Positions 42,888 to 52,444 of a DNA stretch of 64,000 bases are shown one piece after another; the stretch's first letter is position 1; each line of letters opens with the position of its first letter. The notes under the pieces were generated by a model. It had not been told where the DNA came from. It saw nothing but the letters and a program-made list of their open reading frames with translations, and searched no databases. Source of the stretch: Piezodorus guildinii (Eukaryota; Arthropoda; Insecta; Hemiptera; Pentatomidae); NCBI GenBank assembly GCA_023052935.1, contig CM041294.1, positions 23,491,141 to 23,555,140 of the forward strand, given 5' to 3'. The translations under genes were made by a program, and so were the position numbers.

Positions 42888-43301
42888 TCTACATATATAA
42901 AAATGAATCCCCCTTTCCCTTGTTTGTTTATTCGTTTAACGTCACTTTATGCTATTATGGCTAATCGGACGATGCTACAGTGGGAGTCCTAAATTTTGCC
43001 TATCCAGGTTTTATTTGGATAGGGATCTTTAACGAGTACCTGACATCGCACAGGCTCGGGACCACATTTTAACGTCCCCTCCGAAGGACGGCATAACTAA
43101 GGATTTTTTACTCCCAATAGAATATCCTAGGGCCACCCGCAGGTTTGAACCCACGACCTTTGGCATAGAAAGCTGTTATGCTAGCAACTACGCTATGGGT
43201 GACCCCTCCCCTTTTCCTTGGTCATCGCATTACACATAAACGTCTTGACTGATTTCGCTAAGACACAGTTCAGATAGGACATCGTCTGTCGGGTTAGCTA
43301 G
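42888..43301 (+). mobile_element. Non-autonomous Helitron, interrupted by a SINE
   Basis: It starts with TCTACATATATAAAAATGAA after an A and ends GACATCGTCTGTCGGGTTAG CTAG before a T, so both ends follow the Helitron rule (TC...CTAG, inserted between A and T). A short GAC/GTC hairpin precedes the 3' end. Without the SINE it is only about 120 bp. No coding capacity. Confidence 0.75.
42923..43207 (-). mobile_element. S1 SINE nested in a Helitron
   Basis: A full-length S1 copy with B box (GGTTCAAACCTG on the minus strand). The flanks CCCCTTTCCCTTG (42910-42922) and CCCCTTTTCCTTG (43208-43220) are a 13-bp target duplication with one mismatch; the neighbouring Helitron copy shows the uninterrupted site. 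Confidence 0.9.
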
Positions 43302-44695
43302 TATTACATAAATATAAAGTATTACATTATATTTTTTGGGCTAAGATCAAAATAGCTGAAAGCGTGAGTTGCCCTACTTACGCTTTGAATTTAAAAATAA
43401 ATAAATAAAGGAGATTTGTTTTTAAAATTTCTGTAGCAGGTTTTTTGAACCTGAAATTCCTTCCACATTCCTGCTCTTGCAGATTCCATATATTTCTTCA
43501 ATTTCTTACGCATGTTTTTCACGTTAGTCGATGTAATATTAATTTATAATTTTCTCTTACACTATCAAATGCCTCTTCAAGTCTATGGGTAGAACAGACG
43601 TTTTCTAATTTAAAAAAAAAAATATAATAAGGGAGTAAAAAATATTAAACTGACACTAAAACAAATATTTCAATCCCTAGAACATAATTAAAGATTACAA
43701 TCTAATCTTAGCCCTCTCCAAACTTTGTTAAATATAAAATTGTTTAGATGAAGATATCAATGTCATTTTTTTTGGATTGACATCATTATTTAGATTGTTA
43801 TGATAAAATAACATAGTTGGAAATTAATGAGGGGGAAAAAATTATTATTTAATAGGTTATCTCTTAATAATAATATCTACAACTTACCCATATGCTGTAC
43901 CATGTATACATTTTTATTTCAGTGTTTATAAAAAATACTTTACAAATTTAAAAGTGTTATTTAATTTCTTTAATGCAAGTTTAAAAAAATACAATTACTT
44001 AACTATACCCAGGAAATACAGAAGTCAGACAAATTAATGGTTACTGACTGAAGCCCCTTCCATACAATTGAAACCTACCCGCATCACAATCTTCCTCCTA
44101 GATTTTATCCAAGATATCTTAATTCAATAGCTTATCTTAAATATACGTATATTACCTGTATGAAACGATTTAAACTAAAACTCATATTTCATTACCGAAA
44201 AATAGATAAACAAATAAATTTGTCAAATATATCGATTAATTAATTTAGATATAAGTTATTTATATATTTTTTGAATTCATTAATTAATGTATATACTTAC
44301 TACTAATTATCTGCAGTTTATGATAGGTTCTTGCAAATAAATTACATCAAAGACAATTACTTTATCTAGAAAGCGTAAAAAAAAAATTCTAGTTTTATGT
44401 ATACTTTTTTTTTTACGAAGAGATTACTTTTAAAAAATTTAAAATGTATATATTTAGACCTACTGGAGGAGAAGTTTGGTTGAGGAAACCTTCATATTGA
44501 AGAAATTCCTGACGAAAAAAAAATTCTTAAATATGAATTTATCTACAATTTACAGTAAAATTAAATAAATAATAGTAAAATCAAACCTAATATTGTTATT
44601 TTAACATCATCTGCAAAATTCTTTTATCTTCATTTTTTGTTATTATTATTTATTTGATTTATTGTTATTAGATTGGTGTACCATTCTTTTTTTTC

Positions 44696-44726
<31 letters not shown>

Positions 44727-45039
44727 AAATACTGTATAATGCCAAAAAGAGATAGGCTAACATTGGAAATGTAAAGAAAAATTAATTAAAGGATCTTTTA
44801 TGGATCGATTCAGTATGCTATGAATTATATAGCACACTAATGTATTTGGGTAGCCCAACGAATAATAAATGATATTTTTCTTCTCTTATTAACTGTCTCG
44901 CGTTAAAAAAGAAAAAACACTAACATTTTTCGAAGTTTTAATGCCCTCGGGCAAAAGAAGGAACTATTATCATGTTTATGTATGTGCATATTTTACTGCG
45001 TATGTTTTGTTTAAAAAATAAATCTAGGATAAAAAAAAA
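43302..45039. other. FGF intron, no feature
   Basis: 1.7 kb of AT-rich sequence with homopolymer runs (T run near 44695). Nothing supported. Confidence 0.5.
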
Positions 45040-45290
45040 AAAATTGCGGATGTATAGCCGACTGTAGAAATTGTCATTGGTAAAAACAATCGGGAGTCAG
45101 TCTTGTTTAATATTTTAATGTAGCCGACGTTTCGGCTCATACGTCTGGGCCATCATCAGGGCTCTACTGAGCCATGTCAAGCATAAACTGAGTTTCATGA
45201 TGGCTCACAAGTTTGAGCCGAAACGTCGGCAAACTTAAAATATTTAGAAAGACTAACTCCCGATTATTTCTACCCATAAAAAAAAAAAAA
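45040..45290. repeat. Inverted repeat with hammerhead-like cores (Penelope-type?)
   Basis: The two halves are inverted: CCGACGTTTCGGCTCA at 45124 is mirrored by TGAGCCGAAACGTCGG at 45214-45229, and CAATCGGGAGTCAGTC by GACTAACTCCCGATTA. Each half carries the elements of a hammerhead ribozyme. Such small hammerheads are known from Penelope-like retroelements, but no Penelope coding region is present. Confidence 0.55.
45122..45163 (-). ncRNA. Hammerhead-ribozyme-like motif 1
   Basis: The minus strand reads AGCC-CTGATGA-TGGC...GCC-GAAAC-GTC-GGCT. The invariant CUGAUGA and GAAA boxes, a short helix II, a helix I of AGCC/GGCU and a GUC cleavage triplet are in the right order. Helix III would be nearly absent, as in small Penelope-associated hammerheads that may act as dimers. 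Activity is not shown. Confidence 0.55.
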
Positions 45291-45609
45291 AAATGAATCT
45301 CTTTGGCCTTTGGCTGTTGCACTATTATTTGCAATTGTTCTACTATTTTTATTTTATTATTATTTTTTTTTATACCAAGTAAAGGAAATACGAAAAGAAA
45401 AAAAAGGAAACGAAGCTCTTGGAAAAATTGGCATCTAACAGGAGAAAATCCCCCCCCCCTCCCTTTCTCCCTTCCCAAATAGCAATTGAGAAATTAATTT
45501 AAAATACTACAACATAAGCTAAATATTTAGTAGTAATATAAGTAAGTTGCTGTAATATAATATAAGTATATGGTAATATAATATAAATATAAAAAAAGTA
45601 TTTGGCTTA

Positions 45610-46150
45610 ATTTTTTTTTATTTATTAATTAATATTTACAACTGTATAGGAAAAAATACAAGTAAATGTGAAAAAAGTAACAATTGGCTTGATAAAGTCT
45701 TGTGAAGTAGCTACCCAGCGGTAGCACTTCAGTGTTTATGTCATTAGCAGGTCTCGAGACCACCGTCTTTTCAGGATTATCAGGAATAGATGGAGATGAG
45801 AATATACGGACAAGCGGGTTTGAGTGGGCTGGTAGTTTGGAATTAAAGGAGGTATGTCTAGTTCTGGCTAAGTCTGCAACTAACGGAATATTCAAGTCTT
45901 TATGGATAGTTTTATTAGTGACAAAATACGGAACATTTAGGATCTCTCGGAGGATTTTGGATTGCACGGATTGGATGCGGAAGGAATTCGATGGCTTGGT
46001 GGATCGCCATAGCTCAATACCATATGTCCAAATAGGTCTAATAATGGCTATGTAAATTAGTTTTTTGTAGGAGATTGGAAGCTCTGAACGTTTGTCAAGT
46101 AAGTGTTTGTAACAATCGGTATCTGCGAGCAGTTTCTTGTCTTTTCAGTC
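45610..46150 (-). pseudogene. J3 Jockey-like reverse transcriptase, 3' part
   Basis: On the minus strand: IQSVQSKILREILNVPYFVT, NKTIHKDLNIPLVADLARTR, then FNSKLPAHSNPLVRIFSSPS and IPDNPEKT, with frameshifts at both ends. The 3' UTR reads LPLGSYFTRL in the wrong frame and ends ATTTACTTGTATTTTTTCC with an A/T tail. Same family as 58924-59760. Confidence 0.8.
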
Positions 46151-46370
46151 TGGTGTGATTGGCTTAATTAAACTTACAAATAAAAACGTTTCCCCTTAAA
46201 GATTGTTCGCCTCTGGTTTCGTTGCGGTGTACAAGTGTTACTTTATTCCTTCAGTTAACATTTATACTGAATTATGATAAAACAAGAAAGAAGAAAGTGC
46301 AAGGTAACGGAAAAAAAAATTATCCCCATTATCAATTTAATTTATAAAATTATATAGGATGGTTTGTGAT

Positions 46371-47502
46371 AGGGATTGCAATCCGGTGTCATTTCCAATC
46401 CGGCCGGATTCGGTCCCAAATTTTATCAATCCGGACGAATGGTATGACTAAATCAGGTTGATTTTCACTTTTCGGTCCAAGGTGAACTGTTAGTATGTTA
46501 TTCGAATATAATTGTACTCATAATAGGAAGTTTATAAAATAAAAGTTATGTTAGGATTAGATATGGAGCAAAAAAATTAAAGTTTAGTAGTTTAGGTAAC
46601 TAGTAAAAGTTTAATGGCTATTAAAACAGTCGGCTATTGATTACTATTTGCTGAAAATAAAGACTATTTGTTTTCTACCACCCTTTTTCCAAAATCAAAA
46701 TTGATTTTTGATAATATATATTAAATTTATTAGTACTTACGTACTATTTAAAAACAAATATTGTCAGTAGAATAATTTAAAGATTTATACTCATAGTACA
46801 AACTCATTTTTGTGATAATTATGCCATTCATCAGACATATTCATCAAAATATGATTGTGCCCATCATCAATATAAGAGTTGTTTGGGATTGTTAGCATTC
46901 TCAACTAATTTAAAATTATTGTTATCACAATTCCCATCTGAGTTAATAACGCAAAGATAATTATATAGGATTTTATAAAGTAACTTAATAAATTAATTGA
47001 GCTTTCTGAGAAAGTGAAGTATAGGAAAACGTGAGCAGTAACGTAGCTCAGTCTTCCTAGATTTTAATAGATTTGTAAGCAGTTTTTCATATAATTCAGT
47101 ACACTTGAGTGAGTCAGTATTTGAGTGAGCAATTTCTCTAAAAAAATGTTAGAGTTGTTTCAGAAGTTCCTCTACAGACTAATTATTGGATGCTTTAGCT
47201 CGCGTATATCCAAGATAATAATATCTGTTAACTTACATTTAGGTGAAGCACCGACGAAAAAAAGCACATGCACTGTCTCGTGAAAGGCGAACGAATGATG
47301 CTGGACTGAACTGATGACGTGATGTAATTTGCCGTCGAACGACACCACCATACATGTACATCAAATGTAACGCATTTAAAGTACTTTTTTTTATTAAACT
47401 GCACTATTTTTGGCCAAAAATTGCTATAGTCGGATCCAGTTAACGTATAATAATGCCGGATCCGCCGGATTACCGGATCCGGTTTTCCGGATTGCAATCC
47501 CT
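46371..47502. mobile_element. hAT-like DNA transposon, non-autonomous (1.1 kb)
   Basis: The left end AGGGATTGCAATCCGG and the right end CCGGATTGCAATCCCT are perfect inverted repeats of 16 bp, rich in further CCGGAT words inside. The flanks TTTGTGAT (46363-46370) and TTTGTGAG (47504-47511) give a 7-8 bp target duplication. Both are hAT-superfamily traits. No transposase is readable; an 89-codon minus-strand frame at the right end shows no BED finger or dimerisation domain. Confidence 0.82.
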
Positions 47503-47511
47503 ATTTGTGAG

Positions 47512-48475
47512 TAAGAACTAGCGAATTCGAGTTCGACTGGGATTATGTACCAGCCTCAAGATTTACGAAGCTTCATAATCGGTGTATATTAATATTGATA
47601 AATCGATTTATTGAATCGAAAGTGGACCCTGGGGACGACTGAAGGACACACGCGCACAGAAGTTGAAGACCCCAATGGAGGGGTATTGGAAAGTGGTGTA
47701 CATAAATCGAACACCGAAGCGTACTTCTTTTTTGGGCTTAATTAAAATCCCGACCTAAGTAGGTTAGGTTCACATATGGCGCCTCTAGATTCTTCAGATT
47801 CCTCCGAGGTCTAACGGATTAGTAAATTACTTAGCTTTATTGATACCTTTTAATGAGAGGAGCCCCGAACACCCACGCGGTTTGATACCATCGCAGGGTC
47901 TCCACGCCATATGGTCGAGTCTGTAGGAATTTCTTATAATCTCATATCTAGAATTATTTTTCAAAGCTCAAATATCAAGCATACACGAGGCGAATATTGT
48001 TTCCTTATTTATTTTTATTATAATTTTTTTTTTTTTTTTTGGAAATGAAAAATTTGTGAGACCTGTCGTAAAAAAAAAAAGAGAAAGAAGATTGGTTATA
48101 TCACCTGGTTTGGGTGGAGACCTTATCTTATTTATTTTTTGTTGATAAATCAACTTTTTTAATTTTTACATACATTATTGTAAGTATCAATTATTCATTA
48201 AATGAAACAAAATAAAATCTGATGTGCGCAAAAACACGACTTTAACCTCACTATTTAAAATTAATTTTACAATTAAGAAAAATGGTGTTGACAAAGAAAT
48301 TATGTTGTTTCTATGTAAACATTTATTTCAGATTAAATAACATAACAATTTTAAATGTATTCCTTTTAAATCACTTTGCATAACATTATATAACTTTGTA
48401 CGTTTATTTATTGTTTATAGATAATATTTATTCTAAAATCTTCAGCTATCTAATGATATATTATAGATCTATATT
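47512..48475. other. FGF intron, no feature
   Basis: A GC-balanced first half (47520-47920) and an AT-rich second half. No family was recognised on either strand. Confidence 0.45.
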
Positions 48476-48617
48476 GTTTGTTTATTTATTTAACGTCACT
48501 TTATGCTACTATGGCTAATCGGACGATCCTACAGTGCGAGTTCTTAACTTTGTCTATCCAGGTTTTATTAGTATAGGGATCTTTAACGAGTACCTGATAT
48601 CACACTGGCTCGGGACC
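48476..48617 (-). mobile_element. S1 SINE, 3' half only
   Basis: Body and tail phrases of S1 (TTATGCTACTATGGCTAATC, ATCCAGGTTTTATTAGTATA), lost head. Confidence 0.8.
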
Positions 48618-49009
48618 ACTGGTTGGTCGTATGAATGGAAAACATGAAGTAACATACAAGAAAAATAATTGTCTTAAATATGAAATTTTAATATCCACCA
48701 AATTTTTTTTTATTGTGCTGGGGTTATCGCATACACTCATACAAACCATAAGGACTCTTAAGATCCTAAAACGTAGTATATGTTTCATATAAAGTGAAAA
48801 ACGATAAATCATTAATTTAATCCTTAAAAATATTATACATGCGTACATATTCGAAGTTTTAATATGAATATTTTAATTATAATACTTAATTTTTAAAAAC
48901 ACCACTGTCAGGCCTTAAAGAAATCTAAATTAACTAAACAAAGAAAATTGAAAAAAATAAGTTTATAAGATAATCTTTATTTCATTATAAACGGAATAAA
49001 TTGTAGATA

Positions 49010-50230
49010 GATGAGAAAGATGGTTGGGAGTGCGGTCATTAAAAAGAAACACACATTAAAACTTGGTGATACTTTAATTATGTTCCGACGTTTCGGCCTA
49101 CTTTGTGGGCCTTCATCAGGGCTAAAAGAAACAAGATAACAACCAATGTAATTACAGACTTAATAATGCGTTAGGTATATAATAATAATATGGTGACAGT
49201 AATATAATATGGGAACAAACATAAAATTAAATGTAAATTGATAATAAGATGACAGGTATGAAGTATGGAAATATACAAAATTAAGATGAAAGTTTTATAG
49301 TATGGATGACAATTATAAAAATAATTGATATGATGCTAGTTATACAGTATGGAAGTAAACGAAATTAAGATGATAATATTTCAATAAGAATATATAAAGA
49401 GAGACTAAGCAAATGAAAAATGATAAAAGAACAATTTTTAAACAATTAAAATTTATAAATATGAACAATATTGTGATATTTGACGGTAATATATTAAAAA
49501 CATAGTAAAGAATAGATAGGTAGTATATAAAAAGAACATAGTCATTATAAACGAGAAACAATATTGTAACAAGTTTTTAATTTTCTCGCTCGGTTTTCGT
49601 CCGCCCGGTGTCTTGAACTTAATCCTATACAAGGGAACGTACAGCGTCGCTGCCTATAAGTACCGATGAGATAGCCGAACCCTCCAATTTTAAGCCATTC
49701 CCGTAGGAAGCCTCTTCCCGAATACATGGATGGAAGAACAGTACCGAAATAACCAGGAGCAGTTTAGGGCTATTCATATTTAATTTTTTCGTTATATCAT
49801 TTTATGCCCAGCGTTGGTGTTGATAGAATTTTCTACCGTATTATATGTATGCCGTATGCTTGTATGCCGCTGACAAACGAAATATACTAAAGAACTTGAA
49901 TAATTTTATTTATAATGAAGCACCTGGACCTTAAACCATGAAACCATGCCACAATATGAATGAAAAAAAATATATATAAATTTGTATGTTTCTTATGTGT
50001 TTCTGTTTAATGACTGAATCCCCAACCATCTTCCTCATCTAATTCCTCAACGGTCAACAAAACTCCATCATTAGGAGTAAATTGTAGAGTAACTCAAAAC
50101 TTAATTTAAAATATTATTAAGGTAGATTTCGGGCTGAATAAATTCTTCCATAAATACTCAATTTTTTATTTCATCAGCTTGACGTTTCGGGACCAACGTA
50201 AATTAAGCGATTACCATTACATTCAAAATA
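49010..50230. repeat. Inverted repeat pair, second hammerhead-like family member
   Basis: GAAAGATGGTTGGGAGTGCG with GTCATTAAAAAGAAACACAC at 49017-49055 is mirrored by GTGTTTCTGTTTAATGAC and CCCCAACCATCTTCC at 49997-50035. The left member continues into a hammerhead-like core (49085-49123). The right one is followed at 50175-50200 by CATCAGCTTGACGTTTCGGG, the same boxes in another order. About 0.9 kb of AT-rich DNA lies between, without coding. Confidence 0.5.
49085..49123 (-). ncRNA. Hammerhead-ribozyme-like motif 2
   Basis: The minus strand reads AGCC-CTGATGA-AGGCC(CACAAAGTA)GGCC-GAAAC-GTC-GGAA. Helix II is a solid GGCC/GGCC. Helix I has only CC/GG at the core, with a possible outer helix CTTT/AAAG after an internal loop. 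Helix III is minimal. Confidence 0.55.
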
Positions 50231-50904
50231 CTGAACTGAAGTGAATGGTTTAAAATTCTTTCTATAAATTAGGTGTCCATTGATAACAAAATTTAAAACC
50301 ATTAAACAACAAATTCAAAATCAGAAGGAGGCATTAAAAACAAAGATTAACAATGTTACATAGTACTTAGTTAAATAAATATTATAAAATTACCTTATTA
50401 TATTCAGAACTCCCAGCATTTTCACTAATACACACATTCAGCTAGGTAAATTAGTAAAAAATGAAGTCAATATTTAAAAACATCAGATCTGAGCAAGAGT
50501 ATTTGTCCTCAACTGGATTAAGGATTAGACCAATTTTTAACTTGTATATGGTTATTGTTATTTCATAGTGTGAAATTCTTTAAAATATTTATTATTAATT
50601 ATTTATATTATATTAATGTTGATAATTCCAGATGCCCGAAGGAATGTTTAAAAGGAGGAAATACAAAACATAAATAAAAATTCTAAAACGGTCTAAAGTA
50701 CTCTATACAAACATTTTGATTCCACCTTTATCCGGTACTTCCTTGGAAGTAGGTTATCGCTTCATTTTTGACAGTATTTACTCTTGTTTTCAGATCTTAT
50801 CGCCGTGCTTAGACCAAAAAAGGAGACACTTGTAACTACTTCAGTAGCATGTGGAGATTCCAAAAAATGATTAATAATATGTTTGAGCCTCTCTTCAATT
50901 TTTT
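50231..50904. other. FGF intron, no feature
   Basis: AT-rich, nothing supported. Confidence 0.5.
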
Positions 50905-51810
50905 ACTTTCACTTACTATATATAGTAAGGGGAAGTATAGCGATCGTGAAAATTTTCGAATTTCAGTTTTCAACGGAAATACACGTTTTAGGGTCCCCTG
51001 AGTCCAAATAACCAAGTCCCGCAAAAAGGTCTGTGTGTCTGTGTGTGTGTGTGTCTGTGGTAACTCCCGGGCGGAAACGGTAAGTCCTATGAAACTGAAA
51101 TTTCATATTTAAGACAACTATACGCCCGAGACGCGACAAAACTTTTTTCATCAAAATGAGCCTACCAGAAGAGGCACTTTATACCATGCATTTTGCACCT
51201 TTTTTCGATTTTCTCAAAAACGGTTCCGACGATTTTGATTAAACTCGCTATATCGATGTAAAATTTAATGGGCTTTAATATCATGTAGGTTTTATTTAGA
51301 TAAAAATGGTCTGGCAGGGCTTAAATGCCGATATTTTAAATTTTCTTCCCCTAAAGTACCTTTAATTTTGTAGATTCAATAATAATAACTAGATTATCTT
51401 GTTAACGCTGATAAAAAAAACAGTTAAATATATAAATTTAATAAATTCGATACCCAACTAAAGGAGAAAACAGAAAAAATATTTTTTTAATGCAATTTTT
51501 CGTTTTTGAACATAAGAGCAGTAATATACATGTATGATATACCGTTGGAAAGCTAAAGATTTTAGAAAAAATATCATCTCATACTCAAGCTTTTAAAAGT
51601 TAATAGAGAGTGATGAAATGAACATAAAACTAACTGATTAATTTAGATAATAATATAAGAGATTTTTTTAATCAAACACATGTTTCTATAGAAATTTAAT
51701 TTGATTAATTCCTTAATAATTTCACGTATTTTTATCTCTAACTGTATTTGAAAATTCTTTCATTGATTTTTAAAATGGAGGTAAGTGAAAGTCGTGTGTT
51801 GCCCGCACCA
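50905..51810 (-). mobile_element. Repeat A, copy 4 (full length, inverted)
   Basis: About 906 bp from ACTTTCACTTACTATATATA (palindromic end) to GTTGCCCGCACCA, uninterrupted. It serves as reference for the family, together with copy 5. The T-rich flanks (AATTTTTT left, GATTTTTT right) fit a short target duplication. No protein domain in any frame. Confidence 0.88.
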
Positions 51811-51981
51811 GATTTTTTCCAATGTTCTCTTAGGTTGTTAAATGTTGCCTATATACAAAAAAAAATCTTTAAAAAAAATATGACTCGCTTGTGGATCGAC
51901 AGAGCGATTTTGATTCATGTACTTCATCATATAACCAATAAATTTTTCTCTACATTTTATTTATGTTCGTTTTATTTCAGA

Positions 51982-52022
<41 letters not shown>

Positions 52023-52249
52023 TCGTATATATTACAATTTGTCATAATAGACAATAATAATAGTGCTACAGGACCTCATTCATACAATATTTACAATATA
52101 AACAAAAGGAAAGTCAAATTACATAAAATAAAATCAAAATAAAAAAACGTATACAATAACAAAATTTATAGACAAAATAAATACAAATAAATGAAGTTAA
52201 CAAATAAATAAACAAAACATGTCTCATTCATACCTATGTACAATATTTA

Positions 52250-52400
52250 CAATCAGCTCGGGAAACCCCGGACGGGGCTTGTCCCCCCACTTGTGGAAGG
52301 ACAAGCAGAGCCCAAAGGATTCCAGCGCCTCCCTCTCAGCCGCATCACTGGTGAGAGCCAGCGGAAGTTAAGTGAGGGCGCCAGAGCCACAATCACACCG
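52250..52400. other. GC-rich block in the J2 3' UTR
   Basis: From CAGCTCGGGAAACCCCGGAC to AGTGAGGGCGCCAGAGCC. The truncated J2 copy at 27244-27744 lacks it at the corresponding place, so it is an insertion in this copy or a deletion in the other. Function unknown. Confidence 0.6.
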
Positions 52401-52444
52401 CACATGAGAGGAGAATCTGACCAGTGTCAGAACTCCAGAATAGA

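Noticed and set aside
47228..47497. 89-codon frame at the right end of the hAT-like element as transposase
   Set aside because: No BED finger, no catalytic blocks, and it overlaps the terminal inverted repeat.
47765..47800. AGGTTAGGTT telomere-like motif
   Set aside because: Only one and a half units (GTAGGTTAGGTTC); chance or a generic AGGTTAGG word, not an interstitial telomere array.
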